Positions 21,838-34,109 of a DNA stretch of 64,000 bases are shown piece after piece (position 1 is the first letter of the stretch; each line of letters opens with the position of its first letter). The notes beneath the pieces are model-generated. The model was not told the origin of the DNA and searched no databases. It worked only from the letters and a program-made list of their open reading frames with translations. Position numbers and translations under genes: made by a program. Source of the DNA: Proteles cristata cristata (Eukaryota; Chordata; Mammalia; Carnivora; Hyaenidae); NCBI GenBank assembly GCA_017311185.1, contig JAESUZ010002612.1:62001-126000 (forward strand). Reading direction: 5' to 3'.

Positions 21838-21980
21838 CTACCAGTTACCTGTTTAGAAACCTCAGGCAAATTATTTCACCTCTCTGCTCCTCAGTTTGTG
21901 ATAATAATATCTAATGATGGTTTTGTTGTGAGAATTAATGTATATACCTAATGTGCTGGGACATGATGCTTCTTGATGTC
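21838..21980 (+). mobile_element. MIR relic
   Basis: Sense MIR core: ctcaggcaaattatttcacc, then tctctgctcctcagtttgtg, then ttgttgtgagaattaatg. One of three MIR-like pieces close together. Confidence 0.75.
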
Positions 21981-22029
21981 TGAAAGACAGTAAATGGCAT
22001 TTTTGTGTACTATTTAATTTATCCAGAGA

Positions 22030-22290
22030 AAATATTGAAAACCATATCTGACCTTGCTTTGCCGCGGTGACATTGAAATAGTTATTTAATAACCCTGAGC
22101 CTCTGTGTTCTCACAAATAAAGTGGTTATAATAATGATTATAGGATATATTATATGCTATATAATAACAATAATAATCTTAGACAATGAATGCTTAAATA
22201 ATTAACTAAATAGAGTATCCCAAATCCTGATACAGTGCCTGGTACATGGAAAGTTTCCATAAATCTTTGCAAATGAAAGAGAGAAGAAAG
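22030..22290 (+). mobile_element. MIR relic with AT-rich expansion
   Basis: Sense MIR ends are recognisable (ttgaaatagttatttaataac, tgagcctctgtgttctcac; then acagtgcctggtacatggaa). They are separated by an AT-rich stretch (22125-22180) longer than in the consensus. Confidence 0.6.
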
Positions 22291-22752
22291 AAGACTTGAG
22301 GAGTTCCAATCCACTGATGAACAACCTGGAAGCAATTGTGTAGACAAGTAATGTGTTATTATAGGAGTCAACAATTCAAGGATCCCTTCACCAAAACAGA
22401 CTGTTTGGGCTCCCTTTTTTAAGTGTTCATCACCAGCTCTCTGACACTCGTGATGTGCTGAGGGCTCTCATGTCTGACATTCTGAGTCCTCAACTCACTT
22501 CTATCATTCAAGATGGAAGTCCTCTCCTCAAGAACACAGGCGAGAAAAGAAAGTAATTGCCCTGGAAACCTTTCCATGTGGACAAAAGAGGAGCCAGTTC
22601 AGATACTAAAACCTCAGTTCCATTTTTAGCCCCTCACATCTCTAGTTCCAGCAACACAAACTGGCATCTGATTCATCTTCCTAAAGCCCAGCCCCAGAGA
22701 AGGCAATTTCCAGCTTAAAAACACAGTTTTCTTATTGTGGGGCAAATTATGA

Positions 22753-22773
22753 AAACAAACAAACAAACAAACA
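22753..22773 (+). repeat. Short (AAAC)n repeat
   Basis: Five AAAC-type units, followed by further A-rich sequence to about 22785, adjoining an L2 relic. Confidence 0.85.
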
Positions 22774-22794
22774 GAAAAACAACCTTCAAACTCA

Positions 22795-23265
22795 GTATTC
22801 AAAACACTCCACTCCAGAACCTGGCCCCTGTCTACCTCCCTGGCCTTACCTCCCACAAATCTCCAAAGTTACTGCCATGTGCTGAGCCAGCCCCATTACT
22901 TACTGAGCCTGGATCACTTTCCTGTGATTTACCTTATTGGTTACTGAGCCTGGATCCCTTTCCCATGAGTTCCCACCTCATCAATCTCCCTCTGTTAAAA
23001 TTCTGTCCAATCTTTATGAACTATCTACCCTTGGAAGATCTCACTAACTCCTACGTTTCTGTTGTGCTTTCTCATTCATTGTACTCCGATCAACTCTTAA
23101 TTGCTCCTTTTGTCTGATATTTAACCATAACAGTAATTTTTATGTCAATTCCTATCCCCATGCCCACACCCCTATTGAATTATAAGATCCTTTAGGGCCA
23201 GAAAGACCATACCTAGTCCCATATTTGGCCGTGTACACATTTAAATACTTGTTGAATTCGGTTAC
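22795..23265 (+). mobile_element. L2 LINE relic
   Basis: Strong L2 ORF2-end phrases: cactccactccagaacctgg, then cccctgtctacctccctggc, later tataagatcctttagggcc and aatacttgttgaattcgg. An internal near-duplication sits at 22900-22981. Confidence 0.8.
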
Positions 23266-24150
23266 ACTTGCCAGGATCCAGAAGCCAGTCCAAAGGATTT
23301 TTTAAATAGTTTGTATTTTTAAAAACCAGTTCAAATATTTATTCAGCAATATTTTCTGCATACTTACTAGAAGGCAAGAGATAATTTTTTTTATTGCTCT
23401 TGACAAAGTTTCAAGATGACATGAAAAAGACCAATGTAGAGACTTGACTGAGGCTAAAGAAGCCAATGCACACATGTAGGGTGTAGGGAGCCCATCATTA
23501 TCATGGTTCACTGGGGGAGCCCTGAGGGAGCTGGCAAGCACGTGGTCCGTCGTGCTATGATAGGAAGGTAGCTCACACCACCTGGGGCAGTGCTCATGGC
23601 AGTGGTCACCAGATCCAAAGACATGATCACAGAATGGCATCAGGTCATTTGTGTGTGTGACGGAGAGAATTTGTTCCCTAATGGATCTGACTCCTTTTTT
23701 CCTTACAAATATTAGGTAATGCTGTTTAGGTTTCTCTTTGGGAGGGCTCACCCAGGAAGTCTCAGAGTTCTAAGAACGTTTATGAGGATCTTCGGGAAAG
23801 GGAAGAATTCGACTGGGCAACTTTCTGTTAAGGCCTGGGTACAAAAGCTGGACACTTCTCAACAAAACCAGATCCACAAAACCCACAAACCAAAGCAAAC
23901 CAAACTGTGAAGACTTTCTAAACTAGCTACAGAAAGGAGTACACTTGTATTAGAGCAGCAGTTTATGACGGGTAATAATTGGCCAAAATTAAAACCGATT
24001 GTCAAAACACTTTATATTAGAAAAACTAAGGAAACCCTTAACCTTCATGAAAGATGGCCTTTCTTATAGGTTGGTAGATTAATTATTCCAAAGCAAAATA
24101 CATGTGAGGAGTAGGGTATGCATGTATTTCTGTGAAAAATGAGTATTTCG
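23266..24150. other. Unassigned sequence
   Basis: A fragment near 23322-23390 (aaatatttattcagcaatat) could be antisense L2. The rest is unrecognised. The 149-codon minus-strand frame across it has no domain I can identify. Confidence 0.4.
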
Positions 24151-24165
24151 TAGAATTCTGTTTTA

Positions 24166-24369
24166 GGGGCACCTGAGTGGTAGATTAAATGTCTGACTTT
24201 GGCTCAGATCATGATCTCAAGGTTCGTGAGTTGGAGCCCCACATCAGTCTCTGTGCTGACAGCTCAGAGCCTGAAGCCTGCTTCATGTTGTGTCTCCTCT
24301 CTGCCCCAATCTCATTTACATTCTCTCTCTCTCTCTCTCTCTATCAAAAATAAATAAACATTAAAAAAA
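24166..24369 (+). mobile_element. SINEC, older
   Basis: Head ggggcacctgagtggtagat has lost part of the A-box region. The body and aaataaataaacattaaaaa tail are intact. The flanks agaattctgtttta (to 24165) and agaattctatttta (to 24383) differ by one base. Confidence 0.93.
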
Positions 24370-24529
24370 AGAATTCTATTTTAATATCTTTATCTTTTCG
24401 CAGCTTACTTATTGTTAATGTTATACCACTTTACATAAAATATAAAGAATCTTGCAAACTTATAGATAGAATTGATCCCTGTATGTTAAAGTTGTCAGAT
24501 GTATTACATTTATGTACATTATGAATCCC

Positions 24530-25310
24530 ACAGTACCATGATACAATTTTTGCCTTCAATTAGTCATGTGTATTTTTATTTTGAAGATCTGTGATTTGGG
24601 CATATACATTTATAAATGTTTGGAGGCATATACATTTCTGATTAATTGACCCTTTGTCTTAAAATATCCCTCTTTAACTCCAGTAGTACCCTTTGTTGTG
24701 ATGTCCAGTATCTGACATTAATATAGTTACCCCATCATTCTTTTGCTATCTACATGGCACATCTTTTTTTTTTTTTTTTATGTTTTATTTATTTCTAGGA
24801 GAGAGAGAGAGACAGCGTGAGCAGGGAAGGGTCAGAGAGAGAGGGAGTCACAGACTGAAACCGGCTCCAGGCTCTGAGCTGGCAGTCAGCACAGAGCCCG
24901 ACACGGGGCTCGAACCCACGAACCGCGAGATCATGACCTAAGCAAAAGTCGGACGCTTAACCGACTAAGCCACCCAGGTGCCCCTACATGGCACATCTTT
25001 TAATATCCATTTACTTCAACCTATCTATGTCTTTATATTTAAAGCACATCTTTCATTTTGGGGTGGAGTTTTGATTTTTTTTCTCTCTCTTCTGACAATC
25101 TATCCCTCTTAATTGGAATGGTTAGTATATTTAAATTTAGTGCACTTTTCCATATGGTGACATTCAGGTCTACCATTTTACTATTTGCTTTGTGCTTTTT
25201 CCATCTGTTTTTTGGTTCCTCTGTTCTTCCCTTCTTATTTTTGTTGGGATTAATTGAATATTTATTACAATCCTCTGTATTTTTATGATCATAGATGATA
25301 TCCCTGGTTA
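24530..25310 (-). mobile_element. Old L1 ORF2, antisense, interrupted by a SINE
   Basis: Diverged antisense ORF2: ttgaccctttgtcttaaaat, ttgttgtgatgtccagtatc, a gttagtatatttaaatttag segment and ttccatctgttttttggttc. The SINE at 24768-24984 is inserted within it. Ends are approximate. Confidence 0.6.
24768..24984 (-). mobile_element. Young SINEC, antisense, 17-bp duplication
   Basis: Full-length copy: pure T tail, ctaggagagag, acagcgtgagcaggg, gagctggcagtcagcac, most CpGs kept, then ccgactaagccacccagg. The perfect 17-bp repeat tacatggcacatctttt is at 24751-24767 and 24985-25001. A candidate recent insertion. Confidence 0.97.
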
Positions 25311-26383
25311 CCTGTTGCCCTCATGGTTTCAGGATTCCTGATTCTGACAATTCTCTAGCTCTAGCCATAAAGTACATCAGACGCCCAAAACCTGGGGATT
25401 TACACTTTATGTGACCTCATAATCTAATTCATCTAATATATTCAGCTTGTCAGACAAAAATATATGAACACCTGCTAGGTTCCATCCAGATGCCAAAATA
25501 CAAGATGCTTTTATTCAGTCCCTCTCCTTTAGCAAATTTAAGGCACTAAAATTTCCTTCTGGGAGATTCCAATTGTTTCTACCATTAATGATAACATCCT
25601 CCCTCAAGATTCAAACGTGTGTTCACTAGCAAAAGTTATTCCATTCTTTCCAAACAATTGCCTTTGCCTGCATAGGGACATCTGGAAGAGGTAAACTTTC
25701 CTCTCCCTAACTCAGTATCCCTCACTTGGCTTCTGGTCCAAAGTGAGTCGGCTTCATGTCTCTCTTCCTCATAACACCCACATGTCTACTTCAGCTTGCC
25801 TGGAAGCCTTGGCTGGTATCCCTCTGGCTTCTCTCCTAGTCAAGTTTTCTTGAGATGTTCTATCAAATCAAATACTTTCAAGTCATCATCTTGGATCTTC
25901 CTCTTCTCCATCCTTTTTCAATCTAGTTCATTCTTTATCCTGTGACTTTCTTTCTTTTTTTCCTCAACAAATGTCCTTTAGTTCTCAAAGCTGTGATCCT
26001 CAGCACTGCCAATTTCATGTAGGTTACTTAGGGGTCCCTTCCAATTAATCATACAAAAGGCTCAACCAGTGAAAAAAGCAGGCCCCTATACAGTCATAAA
26101 CAGGCTTCTTCTGTATTCCTCAGAGGCTCTCCTTTGCTTCATCTAAGCAAAACCTGTGCAGGGGAAAGAGGAGTGAGGGTGTGGTGTGGGCATGGGGACC
26201 ACACGTGGTGCTTGGGCTCTCCCTGTGGTGGCGGTGGCATATTTATCAAGAAAGGTGAAGCGGTTGCCTCAATAGCACAGCTTTCAGAGTCCATGTTTGG
26301 GGTGCGGCAAAATGTAAAGCCAACCCAGCTGGCTGTAGGGCTTGCCCTGCCTTCCAGAAGGCATCTGCCTGTGCTCTTCACCC
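25311..26383. other. Unassigned sequence
   Basis: Pyrimidine-rich in places (25800-25980), possibly hiding old LINE sequence I cannot assign. Two opposing short frames near 26134-26400 show no domain. Confidence 0.4.
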
Positions 26384-26600
26384 AAGGTTCTCAGCCTTAG
26401 ACAAGTAGATGTCTACACCTTAGTCATCTGAAAAGTTTAAGAAGAGAACACACTGATGCAGGACACATCAGCAAACAAATTAATTCAGGATTTTGGGACT
26501 GGCCTCAGATGGTGCATGTTTTGTAAATGTCTCCATGTGATTTTAACCAGAGCTTTGGTAAAGCTCTCCAAGTGATTTAACCAGAGCTGGCAACCAGTGA
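26384..26600 (+). mobile_element. MER5-like hAT relic
   Basis: Opens aaggttctcagccttagaca and has a ttaattcaggattttgggac middle. The ctctccaagtgatttaacc side resembles the MER5 terminal inverted repeat. A diverged, tentative assignment. Confidence 0.5.
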
Positions 26601-26728
26601 AGTCACTAGTCTGGATTCTCAGCAGAGACTACAGTGTCCCAGAGTCCATCTTCCAAATTTTCTCCCCACCATTCACCCCAGCTCTGAGAACTTCCTTCCA
26701 TTTGAGGAGCATAGAAATAGAGTATCCA

Positions 26729-26932
26729 CAGTTATGATTTTCAATGGGAGCAATCCCCTCCCCACATTGGCAATGTCTGGAGGCATTTGGGCTTGTCACC
26801 CCTAAGGGAAGCAGTGAATAAAAACCAGAGATGCTGCTAAATGTACTACAATGGACAGGAAGTCACTGATCTATACAACAAAGGATTATTCAGGGCCAAA
26901 TGTTGATAGTGCTGAGGTTGAGAAACCTTGGT
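26729..26932 (+). mobile_element. MER20 DNA transposon relic
   Basis: MER20 signature from end to end: attggcaatgtctggaggca, then cttgtcacccctaagggaag, agatgctgctaaatgtacta, acaacaaaggattattcagg, and gtgctgaggttgagaaacct. Non-autonomous hAT element. Some MER20 copies are known to act as regulatory sequence, but nothing here shows that this one does. Confidence 0.88.
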
Positions 26933-28625
26933 TTACAAGAAGGATGATGGGCTGCAGTGGCCGTGGGCCAGTGGCTTGTCACCCTGAACACAGGTAGGGT
27001 GCAGAGCGGATTCTGTGCAAGCCTTGGGCTCCAGGGCCATGCGCGAGTTGCTCACTATAACACTGGACCTCATCTGTACATCATATTCCAGGTTGGCTAG
27101 TTGATTTGCTCTTATCAAAATAATCCAGATATGAGGAAGGGCTAAAAGCATGAAAAACAAATTCCAAAGAGACCAGGGATGGTAAAAAAGAAAGAGAGAG
27201 AGAGAGAGAGAGAGAGTAAATGTCATTTGCAAAGTCCATAAACTCAGCAAGTACACTGTAGCTGTGCAAGACCATTAGCCCATGAAAATTAATTCTAGTT
27301 TTCATTCAGTAGTAACTGGCATTTAAAAAAAAAAAAAAAAAGACAAGCAATTTTGAACAGTGCCATCCCAGCCAATGCCAACTACTTGTCTATCTGGGGT
27401 AAGGCACTGTCAATCACTGAGCCCATGAAGCAGAAAAACAGTAATTTCAGAGAGCTTGCAAATCACCCAAACAGCAGCCTGTTTTCACTTCTTTCTTCCA
27501 TTTAAAAGCATTTGAGAATCAGCTAGATGGAAAGCACTCCTCTGAAAATCTGAAGATAGAAGGTTTATTGGTTCTCTTCAGACCAAAAGAAGGAAAATAA
27601 GGTAGTGGCCACAAAGAAAATGAAGTGTGTGTTTCTCCCACTTCACATCTAATGAATGAAATAGTCCAACAGTCAACCTCAGCTGAGGAGAGAGAATGAG
27701 CTGTACTTCACTCGATTTGCAGGCTGTAAGTAATGGGTGCCAGAGTCAGAGAAGAAGACTCTGATTCCTCAACAAATAAAAAAACCTGCCTTTTAGAGAA
27801 ATGTTGATATCTGTTAACATAAGCTGAAAGTGTGGCTATGAAAACGGGGCTTGTAATCCATAATAACCATGAACGTCCAATTCCCACAAGGAGATTGGAA
27901 ATTTGTGGGGGAAAAATTCTAGTTCTATTTTGAGGCCAGACCTTTCTGGTTTGGCAAATGTTTTATGAGGAGGATGGTCATTAACATGTCACCTTTTGAG
28001 ATAGAGTGGGAGCCCCTTCCTATAAAGAAAATTTTAGAGCAGAGTCAAAAACCATGTCACAATCTTTTTATCTCCAAGATGGAGCACATCTAAAGAAGAA
28101 CAAGTATTTTTTTTTTCCTGTGTCCAATTGCTTGGTGTCACTTTCTAAAGTTTTTGTCATCATCCCATCTTAGCAGAGGCATTTTCTCTTGAGACTACAA
28201 GAAACTTAAATATCAGTTTGATGGTGAAATATACATGATTCCCTGCATTAATAACCATCCTAAAGCTAACCTCAGTGGATGTGACTGATTACATCATTCT
28301 CTCGGTACTGGGTTCCACTGTGCTTGTTCTGAGTGTCCTGTAGGTCAAGAGAAGCAGGACCTAGAATTCCAGAATCTTAATCCAAAATTCAGACTGAACA
28401 TTTCCCTCTTGCTCCCCCTTGGTCAAGAGAGCAAGTAACCCGAGCTGCTACTGATGAGAGGTTCTACCAACCCAACACAAAATTCAACATGGGATTAAGA
28501 GCTGTACTCTTGTTTTCTGGAACTGGCTCTCTACTCTATGGCTTTGGAACAAATGAAAGCAATCTGATCTGTATAAAGATCAAGTCCTGGTTAGGCACAG
28601 ATAGAATTTTAAAGAAATTCTTTTC
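26933..28625. other. Largely unique sequence with simple-repeat islands
   Basis: No gene or named repeat over 1.7 kb. Contains an (AG)n tract (27193-27216) and a 17-base A-run near 27325-27341. Confidence 0.45.
27193..27216 (+). repeat. (AG)12 microsatellite
   Basis: Uninterrupted AG dinucleotide run not attached to a recognisable SINE. Confidence 0.95.
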
Positions 28626-28755
28626 TTCCATGGATGGATGGGAGCACTGTTGAGTGAACAGATGCATGGGTAAATGGAAAAGTGGTAAATGGATGGGCCA
28701 ATGCATATATGAAGGAATGGAGAGATGGATAATTGGGTGGATGGGTAGAGACACA
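28626..28755 (+). repeat. Degenerate GGAT/GAATGG repeat
   Basis: Purine-rich sequence with recurring GGAT, TGGATGG and GGGT units interrupted by point changes. An old tetranucleotide array. Confidence 0.7.
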
Positions 28756-29730
28756 AAGATGAGGCAATTATATGGTTACACTCTTAAGGGAACACAGAAA
28801 AGAGGGCTTACTTCCATCTGGCAGAAGATAATACAGAAGCTGGAGACTTCAAGATAAAGCCTTTAAATATTTCCAGGAGATCTCTTAGAAGCAAAAAAAA
28901 AGGTTTGAATCAACATGAGAAAAAAAAAACAGAGTTTAAGCTGTAGTTACAATGATGAGTGGCCCAGGGTGGCCCAGGGTAAGAATAACAGGAAATGAGG
29001 TTTTCTCCAGGAAAGGTGACCTGCCAGCTACTTCTGTCAGTACTTAAATGAGTTCTGTGGACTTTTATACCTCGGCACAACCATATTGCCACTGTAATGA
29101 TATCCTATTAGCTTTTGCATTTCCTTCTGTTGGGAAGAAAACTTCCTTTATCGACTTGTGTTCACGTAGTCCGGGACCGGGGAAGCAACTGATGACAGAC
29201 AGACTCCTGGGAGAGAAGTCGCTCTTAAGCCGTGACTCCATGAACAGCCAGGAGTCAGGGCTTATAGGTCGGCTTGGCCGGGTGTGGGCGGGGCAAGGGA
29301 TAACGTATGGGAGGTTCTGATGGATCCTTCTACACAACGTTCTTGAAATACTGCAGTCTTAAAGTCCAGTCGCCTCCCTGACTGTAGAGTCCCTCGGAGA
29401 CAGGAGGAAGGTGCACCCGCAGCTGAATTCCCAAAAAGCCCTTATTTAGTCAGATAAGGGGCATTCAGAGATTTCTTTCTGCACCTGCTATAACCCAAAT
29501 GTTTTCAGTTTAAAGGAATCTTGATACCGCTCTGGTCCCTTTATTTCTCTATCTTTTGTCTGGCTCTCTTACCATCCCAAAGTCACACTAAGGACCCTGG
29601 AATTTGTCCAGTGGTAAGAAGAGCTTCTGAAGGACTGAAAGCCAGGTGATTTGCAGAGACCTGGAAGTGAATTTCTAAAAGTGAAGCACAGCCTCAAGAG
29701 TAGTGCAAGCAGCAGCAAGAAGAATGACTC
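28756..29730. other. Unassigned sequence
   Basis: Includes a perfect 10-bp tandem (ggcccagggt twice, 28961-28980) and A-runs near 28893-28902 and 28920-28930. No gene recognised. Confidence 0.4.
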
Positions 29731-29785
29731 CGGAGAGGAGAGTGAGGCACGCGTCCGTGCCCGGCACTCGAGGCCCGCGGGCGTG
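29731..29785. promoter_or_regulatory. Small CpG-dense patch
   Basis: Nine CpG dinucleotides in about 53 bases, in a window where CpG is otherwise scarce outside young SINEs. No repeat family recognised over it. The overlapping frames in several phases reflect GC-rich composition, not a gene. Far too short to be called a CpG island. Confidence 0.35.
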
Positions 29786-29894
29786 TGCAGGAGGAGGCAG
29801 ACCACCAGGGCAGGATGCAGGGCAGGAGCGGCACCCACAGTGGGCTCTCTCCTGCCACTGGGGGCAGCAGGGCAGCTGGCACCGGGGCTGATGC

Positions 29895-30060
29895 CTGCAG
29901 ATTCGGGCTCCTGGCCTGGCCTCATCCTTCCCTGGCCATGCAAGCGAGTTACCTTCTTCAAGTCTCAGTTTTGCCAATCAATTAATGGGAAGAATATTTA
30001 TTTTACGCGATTACTGTAAAGATTAAAATGAGAAATCAATTGCAAAGTGTGCATGGTGGA
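29895..30060 (+). mobile_element. MIR relic
   Basis: Sense MIR order: gattcgggctcctggcctgg, then gagttaccttcttcaagtct, cagttttgccaatcaattaa, and tgtaaagattaaaatgaga. Confidence 0.7.
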
Positions 30061-32394
30061 TATCCAAGAGGGATCTTTCCCTGCCCTTCCTCCCCCTACC
30101 TCCCCTTGGGAGAAACCGTAGTGTGCATCAGCACAGGGCCACTGCCTTCCTCGCTGTATTCCATGAGAGACATGTCTTTCCCCCCTTTCTCCACATTTCT
30201 TATGTAGCTAAGACCAGATAAACAGCCCCTCCCAACGCCCGGATCCTAGAATTGTAACTAAGAGAATGAGAGCTAGAACCATCTACAGCCCACAGCTTCC
30301 CAAGTACATCGACACGAATTCTCCGTTCGACACTCTCGTTAGGACTTTACATTTCCAGGAAATCCTTGCCCAAGGAGATCAGTCTATAAGTTACTTCCTT
30401 GTTTGTTTCAGGAACTTCCTGAAAATCCATACGCCACCAGAACTACACAGCCAGCCCGCTCCAGGGTGGGAAGCCTTTTCTCAGCAAAGCAGATGACTAC
30501 CGGGGGCTTCTGGAACATCTGTACCTTCCCAGCCTTGTTCCAAACTCCCGCTTCACCGTGCGCACCGTGCCTGACCAACGATATCACAGATTTTGCCAAT
30601 CAGCTTCTCCCTTTCTGGCCTTGAAAGACCTACCTGCAACTAACTGGAAGAACCTTACAAACGCCCTGCCCTTGGCCTCGCCCTCCTTGGGGTAGCTCCG
30701 GGCCTGTCAGTGCGCTGGCCACAGCGGCTACAGGGACACATCAGGATCTGCCTCCTCCCCAGGCTAACGTGGGGCTGCTTTCAGAGAGCTGCCCCTCCCC
30801 CCCCCCACATCCGTTTAGAACCAGCTGCTGGGAGCCACTGGGCTTCTCCACCCCCATGGAAGCTACCGAGGGACCCTGCACCACCAACCTCGCCTTCTCA
30901 GTGGGGGTGGTTATCAGAGGTCTCCCATGCTTGGCTCATAACCAAACATCACAAGTAACCAGATTTGTCTCCAAATCACCTTTAGTACATTCTGTTAGTA
31001 CATCTGTGCTATTTGGGGGGCTCATTTTGGGGACACATGGCATCGGTTGCCTGAGCTGAGACTTGGCCTCTGGGCCAAGGCCCAGGAGGAAGCCTCAGGC
31101 TTGGGGCTGCGTGAGGAACAGGGACGTAGTCTAACCCCCGCCTCTTCGGCTTTTAGGGGCAGGCAGTGTCCTCTGAGGACCCGTTCACATACCCACCTCT
31201 AGGAGGACCTGCCCGGAGCAGCTCCCCACCCCCTGCCCCCAGGGTGACAGATCCCATCCGGACAGATGGGAGAGCCGTGCACAGCCTGCGATCTCCCTCC
31301 ACTCAGGGAGCACCAGGAGACTTGAAGTTCAGACCGTTGAGTCCTGAGGATTTTGTGATCAGAGCTGCCTTATGCCCTTGTCGCTTAATTCCCTTGGTTT
31401 CCGTTTGCGACCTGAGAGAGACCCAGGAGGGAATGAGAGTTCCCTAGAATGTTCCCGGAGCAAACAGCAAACCCGCCATCAGCAGCAGATGGGTGACAAC
31501 AAATGATCCCAGGTGCTCCCCAAAACTAGGCCAGGGGTTTTATTTTACACGGCACGCTTGTGAGAAATCACTAAATAAGAAGAGACTGGGGTGGCGATAT
31601 TTATTTGCTCAGCTTTTCAAGTCTCAGAAAATGTTTTTATGAAGGGAAACCTGACTACAGAGAGGTCGGCTCTTCCATTCTGGCAGGAACCTCAGGGAGG
31701 CTGCGTGGGGAACAGCTGTCAAGACCCAGGGACCCAAATCCAAACACATCTGCCAGGATCAAGTGACACGGGTCCCCGACAACCGGAATGTCTTTCCATA
31801 TTTGTCTCCCTCTGCCTGCACTTGCCAGCTTTTGCTGCCGGCGCCGTTAATCAGGACGGTGGGCTGAATGCACGTCCCAGCGATTCTGTTGAATGGCTTA
31901 TTTGAGAACGGCCCGGCCAGCAGGTGCACGGGTTTGTCTCTGCAGACAAGGCGGCTTTGAGCGGCCGAGAGACAGGAGTGTCTGCCTGGCCCTCATGTCC
32001 TGACAGCTTCCCCAGTTGTGGGCTCACTCTCTGGTGGAAGGAGAATGTCAGCATTCAGCTAAAACAGAAAAAGGAGTTCTGAGTCAGAACCGAGTCATTC
32101 TCTCACCTGATGGTGCTCCGCTCTGCCCTGTGTGAGAGCTGGTGTCTTCCCGAGTCAAGCATTTGGAACCATGAAGCGAGGGTCTGGGGCAGTTCTCAGT
32201 CAGCTGACATCAATGCTGGAAGCACAGGACAGCCAGGCCAACATGGGGGGCGAGGGTTTTGAACCCCCTGAAGCCAGCAGCTCTCCGGCTTCTTTGCATC
32301 CCAAGGCAGGTCACTCCCGGCTGCCCTGCACTGGGCTGCCTCCGAGCCCAAGCTCCCAACCATCCGGGATAAAATATTTATTGAGAATGCTTTG
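30061..32394. other. SINE-free unique block, moderately GC-rich
   Basis: About 2.3 kb without a repeat I can name. Open frames up to about 104 codons occur but show no domains and overlap across strands. A CpG-containing stretch at 31838-31990 (gctgccggcgccgttaatc and onward) stands out. This is the likeliest part of the window to hold an unannotated exon or conserved element, but nothing proves it. Confidence 0.45.
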
Positions 32395-32745
32395 AGTAGG
32401 AGAAGGGCTTTGACTTCCCACAGATCTGGGCTTCCAGCTTGAGAGACAAGACAAGCATGTTTGAAATGTCTAGTAATGATACCAAAGGCCAAAACAAGAG
32501 ATTCAGAAATAACAGCCGCTGTAGAGCTCAGAGGAAAGAAAGATCTATAAGAGCCAGCATGATTAGGAGAGGCTTTCTAGAAGGTATCGGAACTGGGGGA
32601 GAAGCTTCATGTAGAGTCGGCTTAGGGGAGGTGCCTGCAATGTCCACGGCGAAAATGAGCAGATGGGGTTTTGAAGGTGGCTTGGAGGGGCATCGATCAG
32701 GGGTTCTTGTGAGGCAGGGAGAAATGTCCTAGGGCATATCAGCAA
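32395..32745 (-). mobile_element. Possible L2 relic, antisense
   Basis: The phrase aggagaggctttctagaagg and the trend of the region look like reversed L2 coding sequence. Highly diverged and tentative. Confidence 0.4.
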
Positions 32746-33099
32746 GAGGACTGCTATGGAAATAGGCCAAGGGTCTCTGAACGAGCCCCCTTATTGAAAC
32801 ACGCCCACCCCTCATTTCTCTCCAAAAGCACCTCCCACCTCAAAGCTGTCACTGGCTTATTCCTTCCCAAGACCCGGAAAGGGGATAGGGAATTACTTGG
32901 GATTCACTTAGCTACTTCATCTCACTAAAGAGAACAAGTAAACATACTCACACTACTCAGGAGGGACTTTCCGCCCAAAACAGAGTTATCCTAATGGTAC
33001 AGATTTGCTCCAAGGCACTTATATGCAAGAAAGGTCACAAGTCTTTATTTTTGCTAAATCAAATTACATACAGTGAAGCGCAGAGAGCACTGAACAGAC

Positions 33100-34095
33100 G
33101 CACAGTTAAGCGTGCCCTTGATTTATGAGGGAGGTGACACTACACAATCATGAGGAAAAGATGACCCTTTTCATAAATAGTACTGGGTCAATTGAAGAGT
33201 CGTATTTTCAAAAAATGAATCTTATCCCCTCGCATCATACACAAAATCAATTCCCGATGATTATATGCCTAGACGATCACATAAGAGAACACGCACCTGA
33301 ATTTGGAACAGGCAAAGATTTCATAAAATAACACAAGAGCACACTGACCTCAGGGAAAAATTTGATAAACTGCAATAGATTAAAATTAAGAACGTGTGTT
33401 CGCCGAAAGCCACCATTAAGAAAGTGAATAGGAGCCCAAAGAGAGGGAGATAGTATTTTCAATGCATATACCTGATAAAGCAGTTGTTTCCAGCATATGT
33501 AAAGTACTCCTGAAAATAAATAAGAATAAGGCAGGCAAAACCAACAGAACAACAATAAAAATATGTGACTGGGCAACTCATTCATTAAGATAATAACCAA
33601 CTGGTCAATAAACATATGAAGAGTCACTCAAACTCATTAGTGAGCAGGGAAATGCCTGTTGAAAGTACAATGAAAGACTTTCACACTTCCTCCAGCATGG
33701 CTGCTATAGAAAAGATGCAAGGCCATGAGTTGGCAAGAACGTGGAACAACTAAATTCTCATGCAGTGCTGGTTGGTGAGCAAAATTCTAAGCCACTTGGG
33801 AAAACCATTTGACAGAATCTACTGAAATTGACCATACGCGAAACCCACGACCCACCAATTCCACTCCTTAGTATTTACCCAAAAGAAGTGAAAATATGTT
33901 CACACAAAAATTTCTACTCAAATACTTAAAGCAGCCTCATTCATAATAGCTAAAACTGGAAACAATCAAATGTCTACCAACAGGAGAAAAATGAACAGAT
34001 TGTAGTATATCGATACAGTGGAAAACTAGTCAGCAATAAACAAACTACTGATATTCATAGGGAAAGAAATACACACATGATGATGTCAATTACAT
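33100..34095 (+). mobile_element. Old L1 ORF2, sense strand
   Basis: ORF2 order on the plus strand, full of stops: ggtggcactacac-like start, gaatttggaacaggcaaaga, aagccaccattaagaaagtg, ataaccaactggtcaataaac, gtgctggttggtgagc, ccaccaattccactcctta, and ttcataatagctaaaactgg. No target site visible. Confidence 0.85.
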
Positions 34096-34109
34096 TGTAA
34101 TGGCAAATA

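Noticed and set aside
29569..30019. GC-rich overlapping frames as a first coding exon
   Set aside because: Several frames on both strands are open at once, as expected from composition. No splice donor, domain or promoter pattern could be shown. Kept only as a CpG patch.
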